Source: Oehlia diaphana (taxonomy: Eukaryota; Glomeromycota; Glomeromycetes; Glomerales; Glomeraceae). Taken from it: a stretch of 64,000 bases of DNA. This document shows positions 1 through 12,104 of the stretch, in pieces. A program made the translations under genes and the position numbers. The notes below the pieces were generated by a model, which saw only the letters and a program-made list of their open reading frames with translations, did no database searches and had not been told where the DNA came from. The stretch's first letter is position 1. Each line of letters begins with the position of its first letter. The DNA lies in contig QZLH01000150.1 of assembly GCA_003833135.1 (NCBI GenBank), positions 68,356 through 132,355 of the forward strand, given 5' to 3'.

Positions 1-17
1 GCTAGTATATTACTTAC

Positions 18-274
18 TTGAGAATAATCTTGAAAACACTTGGAATAATATTTGATTTTTTAATCTCAATCTTTTTATTGATCAAGTCATTTGATACGTT
101 TGATAATACAGCTTTGAAATATTTTGAACGAGCTCTAAGAATATTAGAATGTGCACGAAATTCTACTATATCTTGATTTTCTCCAACTTGAATAAGAACG
201 TCATGATCATCTGCATCATCTAACATTGACGAAAAATCTTGTAAAAGATTTGAATAGTTCTCAAAAGTTTCCAT
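18..274 (-). CDS. BTB/POZ-BACK-TLDc protein, first exon only (gene runs off the left edge)
   Basis: Exon 1 of a BTB-domain gene whose remaining exon lies left of the window. I start at 274 (METFENY...) because the aligned paralogues at 2643, 5862 and 9586 start at the same place relative to the BTB domain; an upstream in-frame Met at 301 adds only a Lys-rich stub. The BTB core is clear: DDHDVLIQVGE, then FRAHSNILRARSKYF, ending at ILK. The exon closes with a GTAAGT donor (G at 17) in phase 2, identical in position to the other four copies. BTB domains dimerise and can recruit cullin-3; with BACK and TLDc, a substrate-adaptor or stress-related role is inferred only from the family. The TLDc half cannot be seen here. 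Confidence 0.85.
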
Positions 275-301
275 CTTTTTTTTTAAAAACAGATATAACA
301 T

Positions 302-1011
302 TAACAGATAGGAATATATATAAAATGATGTTCTGAAATCAGATGATTTTCATATCGGAATTAGTCTTTTTAAGAGTAACAAACGCATTTGTAGATCATC
401 TGATTTGTGAAAAACAAAAGCAACAAAAGCAACAATTGCAATTTTGCAATTGTAAATTTTCAGCTCGTGACCATGGCTTTTAGATCGGATTTTACATACA
501 ATCGGCATTTCAAAGTAGTCTCTAACTTTCAATAAAGAGAATTCTAGAAGCTTAGCGTTCCACTTAATTGTTTATTTAACATTTTGACGTATCCCATTTT
601 TCAAAAAATATAAAATTTAATAAACATATACATTTAAATCCCCCTAAATTTAAATTACGATTTTCTGAAATTTTCTGAAATTTCCCAAATTTTCAAATTT
701 TTCCAAAAATTTCAAAATTTTATTGTTTATTTCCAAACAATAACGACTTTCACGTCATCCATCGAAAAATTAAATATCAGAGTTATTTCTGTTTAATTAT
801 TTAATGCATCGTGAATTTTTCCTAATGTTTCTAATACAAAGATCCAATTTTATTGAATAGAAAACTATATTTTATTATGTACAGTAATCATGTAACAAAA
901 AAAAAACAATAAATATTAACTTTAATTATACAATAAAAATCTTGTTATTAATAATATTAATAATCTTAATAATCAATAATTCATTATATACTATATATAT
1001 ATTATTCGGAG
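302..1011. other. Gene-free AT-rich spacer
   Basis: Spacer between the first two BTB genes. It holds runs of AAATTTTC/GAAATTTTC-type low-complexity sequence around 655-725 and no coding signal I trust. A 60-codon minus frame at 350-532 has no recognisable motif. Confidence 0.6.
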
Positions 1012-2643
1012 TCAATTAGAAATTATTTCAAAAACTTCAATCTCCTCAGGAACAGGCATAAGCATACGCTTCAATACATTATCATCATTATAATACGAAT
1101 TGTCAATATATAAGTACTGCCGATCTATTTCAAAAGCAAAACCGAAACATAACTTCTTATAATTACTGGTATTATAAGTTATATCATGATAATTCATGCG
1201 ACATATTTTCATGTCTTTAGTATCATTGTCATTTGCAAAAGAAAATATAAAGTTTTCAGTTGTAGCTTTCCAAACGCTATCCACTTTACCGGAATAATAT
1301 TCTCCATATATTTTTGTCGAAATTTGCGAAAGTGTTTTTTGAGAACCAGGATTATCCCAATTTGTTGACTGAGCATTTCTAGAGGTAAGAGACATTCTTC
1401 GTTGAGAAGATTGAGAAGTAATATTCCGATTTAAATGTCTATCAAATTCATTCGATTTCGGTTTGATCAAGATAAAACACGGGCCATGATTTTTACATTT
1501 AAAACGAAATGAATTAATATGAAGACTATCATTACTACTGCGATAAAGAAGGTTGAATTTATATTGTGAATTCCTACTACGAATAGCTGTTGCATCTTTT
1601 TTTTCAATCCAATTAGCTATTATATATGCAAGTTTTGGTTTAATTATTTTTGATTTAATGTCTATCATTCCAACTCGTGGTGGTAAAATAATTGTATCCG
1701 TTGGTAAAATGCGCATATGAAATTTCATAATTTCTTCGTAAATATTACGAGGAATAATGGCTTCAAATGGACGAATTTTATCAAGAAAATCATCAGCACT
1801 AATTTCTGTGAATCGAATAAGAGGAATAAACCGACTTAAGGTTCTCTTTAGTGCTTCATAATTTTCATTATTCCACTCTGATCTATCTCTGTTCCTACTT
1901 TCCAAACAGGGAGTTTGTTCAATGCCCCATTTAATTAAATAATCCCAAACAATAGCTTCCTCAATTAGAAAGTCATCCCTTTTAAGTAACTCATAAAGTA
2001 CATCCTCATCAAGTGATAAACTTTCTTTTGAAAAGTTTAATGATTGTAATTCAGCTGAGGCAGATTTAACACAATGATCCTGCAGTTTCTTGCAATTGAT
2101 AAGTGTAAAAACCGTATGAAGAACGAGAAAAAGTTCTTCTCGAACTAAAGTTGGTCGAATATTAATTAAACAATCTTGAGCATTATCAAGTAATTCATCA
2201 AGGAGTAATTCATCACATGCAACTATCAATTGAAGAATATAATCAACTGATTTTTCCCTTAAATTAAATTCACCTGTATAAATATACCTTTTATTTATTA
2301 TTATAAAATGAGAAAAAAAAAACTATTATTTAATCTTAATAAATATATGCAATAATTATATTATAAGACATATTGTTGTTACTTACTCGAGAATTGTTTC
2401 GAAAGCGGTAGGGTTAATATTCGGTTTTTTAAACTCAATGATATCATTTTTTTTAATAATCCAACCGTCTGAAAATGCGATTTTGAAATACTCTGAACGA
2501 GCTCTAAGGATATTTGAATGCGCACGAAGTTCTTTTCTGTTTTGATTTTCTCCAACTTGAATAATGACATCATGATCCTTTGCATCAGTTAACATGTTTG
2601 AAAGGTCTCTATAGAAATTTGGATATAATTCTATAGATTTCAT
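1012..2643 (-). CDS. BTB-BACK-TLDc domain protein, 510 aa
   Basis: Two exons, 2643-2387 and 2287-1012; the intron 2386-2288 has a GTAAGT donor and an AG acceptor. Lengths 257 + 1276 nt sum to 511 codons including the stop. Start 2643 (MKSIELY) is chosen over an upstream Met at 2796 because it aligns with the paralogues. BTB spans about residues 15-110 (DHDVIIQVGEN, RAHSNILRARSEYF, YIYTGEF across the splice). A BACK-like helical region spans about 115-230 (LLKRDDF...WDYLIKWGIEQTP; RPFEAIIPRNIYEE). A TLDc-like beta domain spans about 297-508 (ANWIEKK, KIYGEYYSG, FIFSFANDND). The family is a proposed adaptor/oxidative-stress fold; no catalytic function is implied. Tandem with the next gene upstream. 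Confidence 0.9.
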
Positions 2644-3154
2644 TTTGTTTTCAAACACGTATATACAGTATACAACGTTAGTGGATGAAATATAGTAAAA
2701 AATTGGGTGGAAAAAAATTAAATTAGATCTTTCCGGTGTCCAAGGATTTTTATGTGCAATAAATATTATATTTCTAAAAAAAGAAAACAAATGCAAGTTT
2801 ATTTATTTGTACGTTTTTTGAATTATTATTTTTTTTTTTTACTGCGATTCCTAAAGGAGTTACAATTTTCCCTTATAGTGTAAATGACAATAACTTTTGC
2901 TAATTAAGATCGTCAAAAGAATACGCAGTTTAAGTTTCACATTTACGTGATGCTAAATTTTGTGGCACAGTAGAATCGGTAAGCATTGAAGTGAATAGGA
3001 TAAAGCATTCACTGTTCATTATTTTATTATAAAATCACATCAAATAAAAAATCATAAAATTATAACGTTCGGTAATATACAATTATCATTTGTGTAATAA
3101 CATAATAAATATAATAATAATAACTGATAATTTATTTATTTAAAAATAAACGAA

Positions 3155-4696
3155 TTACTTATTTTTGTATACAATAAAGATTTCAACTTCCTTTGGAACA
3201 AAATTTTCATTCTTCCATACAACGTTACCATTACAATAGTCCGACATTTTAACATGAACATTTTGACCACTTGAATCATTAAAGGAATTAAAGGAAATAG
3301 AATCGTTTATATTCCGACTTATTTTCGTGTTTTTAACATTATCATTTTCAAAAGAAAATATAAATCTTTCATTATGAGGTATAAACGAATAGTATTCCCC
3401 ATAAATTTTTTTAAAATCTTGCGAGATTTTTTCTTGAGAAACAACATTTCGACTTTTTTGTTGAAAAGTATTATTAGTATTTTGTCTTTGGTTGACCAAT
3501 ATTAAATGTGGATCTCGATTATCTTTACACCGATCACGAACTCTATTAATTGCCATAATGTTAGTACCGTGCCACCCACTGAAGTATAAACGTTTGAAAT
3601 TGTATTTTAAATCACTTTTGTTACGAATAGCTTTTTCATCTTTTCTGTCGATCCAATTGGCTATTATAAAAGCATGTTTTGGTTTAATAATTTTTGATTC
3701 GATATCTATCATTCCAACTCGTGGCGGCAAAGTAGTTATACCTTCTGATAAAGTGCCCTTCATATAATATTTTAAAACTTCTTCGTAAATATTACGAGGA
3801 ATAATGGCTTCAAATGGGCGAATTTTATCAAAAAAATCATCAGAACTAATTTCTGAGAATCGAATAAGAGGGATAAATTTTTCTAACTTTTCTTTTAACG
3901 CTTCACAATTTTCATTATTCCATTTGGTTTTATCCCCATTTTCACTTCCCAAACCGGTAGTTTGTTCAATAACCCATTTAATTAAATAATCCCAGATAAC
4001 AATTTCTTCTACCTGCAAGTCATCTCGTTTTAGCAATTCAAAGAGAATATCCTCATCAAGTGATAGAAAATCTTTTGAAGTAATGAATATTTGCGGATCT
4101 TCTACGATAAATTTAATGCAATAATCTCGCAGTTTCTTACATTCAGGAATTTTGGAGACCGTATGAAGAACGAAGACGAGATTTTGTTGAATCCAACGTA
4201 ATTGATAATTAATCATACAATTTTCAAGATATATGAGAATATCATTGAAAAGCAACTCTTTAAATGCAACAATCAATCCAAGAATATCTTCACCAGATTC
4301 ATCTGTTAGGCGGATTTTACCCGTATAAATGTACCTTTATTCATTAGTTAAAGAAGAAAAAAGTTAAGTTATAATAACAAAATTATAATAAAGGAAGATA
4401 CGAAAATCTTATTATTATATTACTTACTTGAGAATTATATCGAAAATATCAGGGCTAATATTTGGTTTTTTAAACTCAATCAAATTATTCTTTTTTGCAA
4501 TCCAATTTTCTGATAACGCAGTTTTGAAATATTTTGAACGAGCTCTAAGGATATTTGAATGTGCACGAAATTCTTTTATATTTTGGTTTTTTCCAACTTG
4601 AATAGTAACATCATAATCATCTGCATTGTTTAACATTAATAAAATGTCTCGTAGAAGTCCTTCATAAAATTTTTTCACAGCAATTTTTCCACTCAT
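3155..4696 (-). CDS. BTB-BACK-TLDc domain protein, 482 aa
   Basis: Exons 4696-4428 (269 nt) and 4334-3155 (1180 nt) join in phase 2 to 483 codons including the stop. The donor is GTAAGT (G at 4427) and the acceptor AG is at 4336-4335. BTB: DDYDVTIQVGK, FRAHSNILRARSKYF, then YIYTGKI just after the splice. BACK: LLKRDDLQVEEIVIWDYLIK and FDKIRPFEAIIPRNIYEE. TLDc-like: IIANWIDRKD, KIYGEYYS, FIFSFENDN, ending EVEIFIVYKNK. The insert between the TLDc beta strands (NQRQNTNNTFQQKSRN) is shorter and polar compared with the neighbour at 1012-2643. The protein is about 30 aa shorter overall than that paralogue. Divergently arranged with the plus-strand copy at 5862. Confidence 0.9.
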
Positions 4697-4815
4697 TTTT
4701 TTCTTTAAAAAAAAAATTTTACATGTATTACGTTAATGAAAAGTTGAATATTTATAGGAGATTTAGGAGATTTAATTTAATCAACAAAAGCAGTAGATCA
4801 TGAAAATGATACTAC

Positions 4816-5020
4816 AAAAAAAGCTCGGGCACGTGACCGTGAAAATATTCGTCACATTGTCACACCTCCGGCCGAGTTTCACTGTTTATATATACTGTAT
4901 CTGGGTGACTTAGTTTTTTTCGAGTAAGTAAAAATTTATTCGTCACGCCCTTATTCGTCACTGTATATTACACGTGTTAGTGCATAACGCCGTAATGCGG
5001 GCCAAACCCGAGCTTTTTTT
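4816..5020. mobile_element. Short inverted-repeat (MITE-like) element between divergent BTB genes
   Basis: A perfect 14-bp terminal inverted repeat, AAAAAAAGCTCGGG at 4816-4829 and CCCGAGCTTTTTTT at 5007-5020, bounds 205 bp that is more GC-rich than the surroundings and has no ORF. I find no convincing target-site duplication, so the true ends may lie slightly inside. Interior words (CACGTGTTxGTGCATAAC and GGCCAAACC) recur in the foldback at 45041-45138, which supports a dispersed family. It sits in the divergent BTB promoter interval. Confidence 0.6.
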
Positions 5021-5861
5021 GATGGCGTAGCTGGGGGAGTTTTGTCATCTATTTGAGTCATGTGATCTTAATGCCTGAGCAGAGACGTTACACTTTAGCC
5101 TAGATTCAAATGACATAGTACACATAAGTTAAAATCATAATGATGAAAACTATAGCTATCTTTGCGGAGTCAAATTATTCATCAACATATGCAACAATTC
5201 GAACGGCCATAATTATGATTATGATACACACAACAATATTACAAAGCGGATTTGGAGATTTGTATTCATATTGTGCCTATTGTGATGTTAATTTTAAGGT
5301 TGTTATGAGTAATATGAGTAAATTAAAGTTTTTGTCCCATTTATTTTTATGATACGTATTGACGTTATAAAATTTGACTTTCAGCCACTACATTCTGACC
5401 ATAAAAGTATATTTATTAATAAGTAACCTACAATTCATCATACTTTCCGACATAAATTAACTGGGCCACATGGTGAATATAATGTTACGTGTTGTCGATT
5501 AAAAATTACCAACGCTATAAAAGTGATTATCATTATAAAAAAATTAATTAATTATTTAATTCAAAGAACAAAAGCAAATGCCATAAAAAAGTTACAAAAA
5601 GAAGTAAATAAATAAATAGTAAATCATTCTGATTTTTTATTATGATCATCAAAATAAAATGAATGACTTAGGTAACACGACCTTTCAAAAGGAATTGTAA
5701 ATCCGGTGTAATTGTTGTAATTGTTTTTATTCCTAATTTCTAATTATTTTAAGATTTTAAATATTTATAAAAATTCAAGTCGATGTCAAAAAAAAAAAAA
5801 AAAAATTTCTTTTTTTACTTCCATCATAATTATCATTAATATACTGTATATATATATAAAG
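5021..5861. other. Divergent spacer upstream of plus-strand BTB gene
   Basis: Gene-free apart from a 70-codon frame at 5140-5352 that looks random. It ends in a poly-A run (about 5789-5804) and an alternating TA tract about 20 bp before the ATG at 5862, a plausible core-promoter region. Confidence 0.4.
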
Positions 5862-6145
5862 ATGTCTATAAAACTTCATAAAGTTCTTTTAAGAGACTTT
5901 TCATCAATGTTAAAATATTCAAATGATTATGATACTATTATTCAAGTCGGAGAAAATCAAAATATGAAAGAATTTTTTGTACACTCAATTATTCTTAAAG
6001 CTCGTTCAACCTATTTTAGAAGAGCATTATCAGATGAATGGATCATCAAAAAGAATAATATGTTCGAATTTAAGAAACCAAATATTGATCCTGCTGTATT
6101 CGAAATGATTCTCAAGTAAGAGATATAATTTTAAATTATTTCACA

Positions 6146-6180
<35 letters not shown>

Positions 6181-7453
6181 TTAACATACTTTTTCCTTCA
6201 TACAAAGTTATATTTATAGTGGTGATTTAAAATTAATCAAATCAGGCGGATTTATTTTTAAGCTGTTAATTGCATCTGACGAATTGCTTTTTGAAGAATT
6301 ATTTTATCCACTACAATATTTTTTAATTAATGAACGATCGTTTTGGATTCGAGATGAACTTATTTTCGTTCTCAATACGGTTTTCGTACTCCCTAATTGT
6401 AATGTGGTACAGGATTTTTGTATGGAGATCTTAAGGAACCAAGAATATTTCATGAACTCAAAAAATTTTCCATTACTCAAAAAGGATACTTTATTTGAAT
6501 TACTTAAACGAGATGATTTTTTAGGAGATGAAGCTATTGTTTGGGATTGTTTAATTAAATGGAGTATTGAACAAACTCCCAGTTTGAAAAACAAAAATAG
6601 GAATAGATGGAATAAAGATGATTTTAAAGCATTAAAAGAAATATTTAGTCAATTTATTCCTTTTATTCGATTCTTAGAAATTAGTTCTGCAGACTTTTTT
6701 GATAAAATTCGACCATTTAAGGCTATTATTCCTAACAATATTTATAAGAAATGTATAAAGTTTTATATGAAAGGTAGTTTGCCAGAAAATATAAATATTT
6801 TACCACCACGAATTGGAAAGTTAAATATTAAATCAAAAATTATTAAGCCGGAACATGCTTATGTAATAGCTAATTGGATTGAAAGAAAAAATGCAAAAGA
6901 TGTTCGAAACGAAAATAATTTGCAATACAGATTTAACTTAATTTATTCTAGTAGTAGGGACGGTTTCAATGTTTGTACATTTCGTCGTAAATGTATGAAC
7001 AAAGGTCCTTGCTTATTATTGATCAAACCGGATCCGGATGCACCTGATTCTGTACGACCAATTGCAAGTTTACAGCAAAATTTGGCAAAAATTTATGGAG
7101 AATATTATTCAGGTATATTTACACAAGACATATGGGAATGTAAATCTAAAAATTTTATATTTTCTTTTGCAAATGATAATGATATTAAAAATTCGAAAAT
7201 TACTCGCATGAACTGTAAATCTGATACTGTAATAAATAGATGTGGAAAAGGTTTAGATCCTAGTATTACTTTTCACATGAAAAATCGAAATATTTATGTT
7301 AATAATTTTTTCTATAATGATGATAATGTTATAAATGCAGATATAAAGCAATTTGTTTCAATGGAAATTGAGGTTTTTTTAGTTTCAGATGGCCAATATA
7401 AAACGACCAGAGAATTTAGAAGATCAAGAAATATTACTCCGTGGGAGATGTAA
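5862..7453 (+). CDS. BTB-BACK-TLDc domain protein, 499 aa
   Basis: Exons 5862-6115 (254 nt) and 6208-7453 (1246 nt) make 500 codons including the stop. The donor is GTAAGA at 6116 and the acceptor AG at 6206-6207. The intron carries a poly-A run of about 27 nt. I start at MSIKLHK, matching MSINLHD in the copy at 9586; the frame is open upstream but low-complexity there. BTB: YDTIIQVGENQ, FFVHSIILKARSTYF, YIYSGDL. BACK: LLKRDDFLGDEAIVWDCLIKW and FDKIRPFKAIIPNNIYKK. TLDc-like: VIANWIERKN, KIYGEYYSGIF, FIFSFANDND. It has a charged C-terminal extension (TREFRRSRN) missing from its neighbours. Closest visible relative is the 9586-11166 gene; together they are a tandem pair. Confidence 0.9.
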
Positions 7454-7719
7454 CTAAATTTTATTTATTTGATTACTACAAGTATAAAAATAATAGTATT
7501 TTTGGATTTCGATAGTTTATAATTTTTTTTTTTTTTTTTATGATAGTAATTTATTAAAATTTTATTATTATAAATATTTTTGTTTCTTATTTATTATATC
7601 CATTAAAAAAGAATATATATTTATTATTAAATAAATTTATCCGATTTTTTTATAATTACTCCACCGGTATAAAGTATAAAAAAGTATAAAATCCATTGGT
7701 GTATACGTGAATATTTCAG
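7454..7719. other. Gene-free AT-rich spacer
   Basis: 3' flank of the BTB gene with poly-T and TTATTA-rich sequence; nothing coding seen. Confidence 0.5.
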
Positions 7720-8050
7720 TTATTCATTGATACCCATGAAATAATACCATATACTTCATCAGATGATTTACTTAGTCCTAAATCACCTGTTGTCGTACCA
7801 GAGTCGTACCAATATAACAAAAATATTTTTACTATGATAATCTTTATGAATTATTTCTGAATCATGTATATATCTAAGTCCAAGTGCAGTTCCATATAAT
7901 TTACCTAATTTCTCTTTCCAAGTAATATTAAAAAAATTATTTAGTAATATAATGTGTAAGATCTCCTAACTCGTAATATTTTGTGATTATCATAAAATTT
8001 TGTGTAATGGAATGTTGATTGATTCCATAATACTCATTGACATTAGGAGA
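7720..8050 (-). pseudogene. Protein kinase fragment (hinge to DFG), decayed
   Basis: Conceptual reading of the minus strand gives, in order, VNEYYGI, ITKYYELGDLTHYI (hinge and alpha-D), ITWKEKLGKLYGTALGLRYIHD (alpha-E), IIHKDYHSKNIF (catalytic loop, HKD in place of HRD) and GDLGLSKSSDEVYGIIS (DFG region, reads DLG). Frame changes and stops interrupt this, for example after THYITK and after the catalytic loop. It matches the tyrosine-kinase-like family that is greatly expanded in Rhizophagus. No glycine loop or C-lobe remains, so it is a relic lying between two BTB genes. Confidence 0.7.
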
Positions 8051-8292
8051 TGTATATTTTAAATTAATATTATAAAATATTTTGATCATAACCGGCATCA
8101 CGCTTCACTGTTTATATTTATCTGAGGGACGCCTCCCAAAATTACTTTTTCGCATCCCTTAAATGTCACCGGTCACGTGAGATAGAATTTTAGATGATGC
8201 AATCGATATAATTATGTGTTATTTGTACGTAATAAAAAAATTTAAATCATACTATTAACATACTAACTTACAAAATTCCCTCAAGGTTAGTA

Positions 8293-8314
8293 TTAGGGGT
8301 TAGGTTAGGGTTAG
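8293..8314 (+). repeat. Interstitial telomere-like tract
   Basis: Reads TTAGGGGTTAGGTTAGGGTT followed by AG: imperfect TTAGGG units, the telomeric repeat type of most fungi. Only 3-4 units, inside gene-rich DNA rather than at an end. Confidence 0.5.
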
Positions 8315-9585
8315 AGGTGCAAACTTTACCGATGTAACTGCGGTTAGAGATTAGGTTTATTTATCACAAGTCACAACGTATCACACTCCACTGTCTTCAT
8401 TTTGTTAATTAGGGGGCTTAGAAATTAAAAATCCTATCTGTCACCTTTATTCGTCACGGGAAGAATTTCCCTCCGGCTAAAAATTAATAAAAAGCTTAAG
8501 ATGGAGGTCTGGGCCTTGGATCTTCAAAAAAAAATTTTCTTCAGTCGAATAAACATGCCACAAATTATAATTTATAAGTAATTCTATCGAAAATTATTTC
8601 TTTGAAAGCCAATATGACTAGGACCACATTTAAGATACTTGAAGCGGTTAACAATACCATGTTACATTGTTACAAATTGCGCACAAAATATTTGAACAAA
8701 ATCAGCCAAATTATCATATTACAAATTAACAGTTAAGCTCAAGATAGTTAGTTACTATGCAAAAATGCAAAATGTGTAGTAAAGATCTTGTTACCAAGTA
8801 CGTTTGGTAATTATGGTATCATTATATGAATTTTGGGATAAATGTTACTAATAATTTAATGATCTAATATTGCTCTATAATTCACGTGTTTATTTCGTTA
8901 AAATTATATCATTAGAAAAATTAATGAAGTCAAACTATCAGTAATTTTATTGATTTTAATATCGATGCTAATATGCTATGTATATCAATAATCATATTAT
9001 TTTCGTTTTGTTGTGACGCAAAAAATGATTTTAGATCAATTATTGGAATTTTATTATGAATTGCAAAATAGTGAAAAGTTTATGTTCAAATTGAATATGA
9101 TTAAAGCTAAAATTGTTTACGTATTAAATTTATAAAATTTCGATTTTTCTATAAAGATCAACCACATATAAAGTTTATTAACTTATATTGTTAGTTTTTT
9201 TATTTTATTTTTCATGCTAATTTTTCAGTATCACACTACTTTTGGAAAGGAAAATTTTTTTTAGCGATCAGTCCAATTATTGAAAATAGATCACATGTCT
9301 GAATAAAAGCTAGATTTATCGGCTATTCCTTAATCCAAAGTTCCACAGTTTATTAGTGATGTATGTTTGCCTTGAATATAATAATTTAGATAATTAACGC
9401 GTCGTGTGCGTCGTGTCACTGGTCGATTACGCGGTAGACGTTGTGTAACCTTTATCTCTATATATTCTGATCGCAATAATATTTATTTTTTTTTTTTTTT
9501 TTACTCTATTTTCTCTATTTTTTTCATTACACAACTTTTATCGATATCCTTAAATACGTATACTCTACATAATAATTTTAAAAAG
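8315..9585. other. Gene-free spacer
   Basis: AT-rich DNA upstream of the second plus-strand BTB gene. A poly-T tract lies at about 9486-9502. No coding relic recognised. Confidence 0.5.
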
Positions 9586-11166
9586 ATGTCTATAAATCTT
9601 CATGACGTTCTTTTAAGAGACTTTTCATCAATGTTAAAAGATTCAAATGATCATGATGCTATTATTAAAGTTGGAGAAAATTCAAATATGAAAGAATTTT
9701 TTGCACACTCAAGTATCCTTAAAGCTCGTTCAAATTATTTTAGAAGAGCATTATCTATCGAATGGACTACTAAAAAAGATAATATGATTGAGTTTAAAAA
9801 ACCAAATATTGATCCTGCTGTATTCGAAATAATTCTCAAGTAAGAGTTATAATAATTTAATAATTTTAAAATTTTTAACAATAAAAAAAAAAAATGTTAA
9901 CATAATTTTTTTTTTTTTACCTTATTTCAATTAAGTTATATTTATAAAGGTGAAGTAGAATTAATGGATCAATCAGGCGAACTTATTTTTGAATTATTAA
10001 TTGCAACTGATGAATTACTTCTTGAAGAATTATTTTATAAATTACAAGATTATTTAATTAAAAAACAATCAAATTGGATTCAAGATAATCTTATTTCCGT
10101 TTTAAATACGGTTTTTACACTTCCTAATTGTAATGTGGTCCAAGATTATTGTATGGAGATCTTAAAGGACTCAAAATATTTCATGAAATCTGAAGATTTT
10201 CCATTACTCAAAAAGAATATTCTATGTGAATTAATTAAACGAGATGATTTTTTAGGTGATGAAGTTGTTGTTTGGGATTGTTTAATTAAATGGAGTATTG
10301 AAAAAATTCCCAGTTTGAGAAGTAAAAATAAGGATAAATCCAATTGGAATGATGATTTTGAAGCATTAAAAGAAACATTTAGTCAATTTATTCCTTTTAT
10401 TCGATTCTCTGAAATTAGTTCTGCAGACTTTTTTGATAAAGTTCGTCCATTTAAGGCTATTATTCCTAACAATATTTATGAAGAATTTATAGAATTTCAT
10501 ATGAAAGGTACTTTACCAGTAAATTCAGCTATTTCACCACCACGAATCGCAAAGTTAGATATTGAATCAAAAATTATTAAACCGGTACATGCTCATGTAA
10601 TAGCTAATTGGATTGAAGGAAAAGATGCAAAGGCTATTCGCAATAAAAATGACTTGCGATACAATTTCAATTTACTTTATTCTGGTAGAAATGACGGTTT
10701 TGATGTTAGGAAATTTCGTAGTAAATGTATGAATAAAGGTCCTTGTTTAATATTGATCAAACCATCAACAAATAATTTGACTCAATCAACAAGTGAGAAT
10801 AATCTTGATACTTGTAATACGCGATCAGTATCAAGTCCATTACCTACGCAAAATTTGGCGAAAATCTATGGGGAATATTATTCAGGTATATTTACAAAAG
10901 ACATTTGGGACTGTACAACTGAAAATTTTATATTTTCTTTTGAAAATGATACTGATATTAAAAATATGAAAATATGTCGTATGAATTATAATATTATATT
11001 AGATAAATCTTGTGGTGATTTTGATCCTACTAATACTTTTCGTATGAAAGGTCAAAATATATCTGTTAATAATTTGGCCTATAATGATAATAACGTCATA
11101 AATTCAAATATGACGAAATTTGTTCCAATGGAAATTGAAGTTTTTAGGACAACATGCGATATTTAA
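9586..11166 (+). CDS. BTB-BACK-TLDc domain protein, 494 aa
   Basis: Exons 9586-9839 (254 nt) and 9936-11166 (1231 nt) give 495 codons including the stop, in phase 2 as in the paralogues; donor GTAAGA at 9840, acceptor AG at 9934-9935. BTB: DHDAIIKVGENS, FFAHSSILKARSNYF, YIYKGEV. BACK: IKRDDFLGDEVVVWDCLIKW and FFDKVRPFKAIIPNNIYEE. TLDc-like: VIANWIEGKD, KIYGEYYSGIF, FIFSFENDTD. A Ser/Thr/Asn-rich loop (STNNLTQSTSENNLDT) sits between the TLDc strands. Highly similar to the copy at 5862, consistent with tandem duplication. Role inferred from family only: BTB adaptor with a TLDc sensor or effector fold. Confidence 0.9.
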
Positions 11167-12104
11167 GAGTCTTGGTATTGGCGTAATTGTATAGAAGGAT
11201 GAATTTTTTTATATAAAATATTTTTTTATATAAAATGAATAAATAAGAAAAAAATTGAATTTAATTTTATGATTTTTGATTTATTTCTTAGCTTCTTACT
11301 AAGAATTCAGTAAAAGTGTTTTAATTATTAAGTGGAAAAATGATGTTCCCCGTACATCTTCCATTCTGATTAAAATCATTGTCAAAAGAAATTATGAAAA
11401 AAGAAGTTACAACCGAAATTATCGGTATCGGTCATGATTTAATGAATGTCGTGTGTTTAATGAATTTGCACCAGATTTTGTCATTTGAATTTCTTTTAGT
11501 ATACAGTTTATTTACACGTGATTTATCTACTGAAATTTAATATATATTTTCAGGATATATAATTTTTTTTCTTTGTTTCAGTTTTATTAAACTTAAAAGT
11601 ACACGATACAATTAGTTTCTCTGCCTACGACTAATAGTTAATCTTGCCATAATTTTTTGAAAATGATAATAAAACCATAACAATTTCATTCAGAATTAAA
11701 CGCATTGTTCTAATTATAATATAAGGGAACGTGTTCGCATAATAAATATATCTTAGACCTTTGCTAACTAAGAAAAATGACATTTAAAAAAATATTAACC
11801 ATAATCTTTTAAATTAATGAATTTATTTTACGAGTTAATATGCTTATAAAATTAAATATAATAAAATATTGTTAATTTAATTTCAGATTTTATAATTCAT
11901 ATTAAAGTTCTATATACAAATCGTAAAAAGAGAAGTATTCGGAATTTTTTTACAGGTTAACACTTCATTATTATGTTTCTATTTACGGTCTGTGAGAGAA
12001 GTCCTTGAATAACTAGAACTAATCTTAATGGATTTTCCTATTTTAAATTAAATAAATAAATAAATAAACAAATAAAATAATAAATGAATGTAATTAAGAA
12101 TTTT
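11167..12104. other. Gene-free AT-rich stretch
   Basis: 3' flank of the BTB gene. AT-rich, with a short AAATAAATAAACAAATAAAATAA tract near 12047-12080. Nothing coding recognised. Confidence 0.5.

Noticed and set aside
1186..1368. Plus-strand frame over the BTB-TLDc exon
   Set aside because: Shadow of the minus-strand coding exon, whose splicing and homology are clear.
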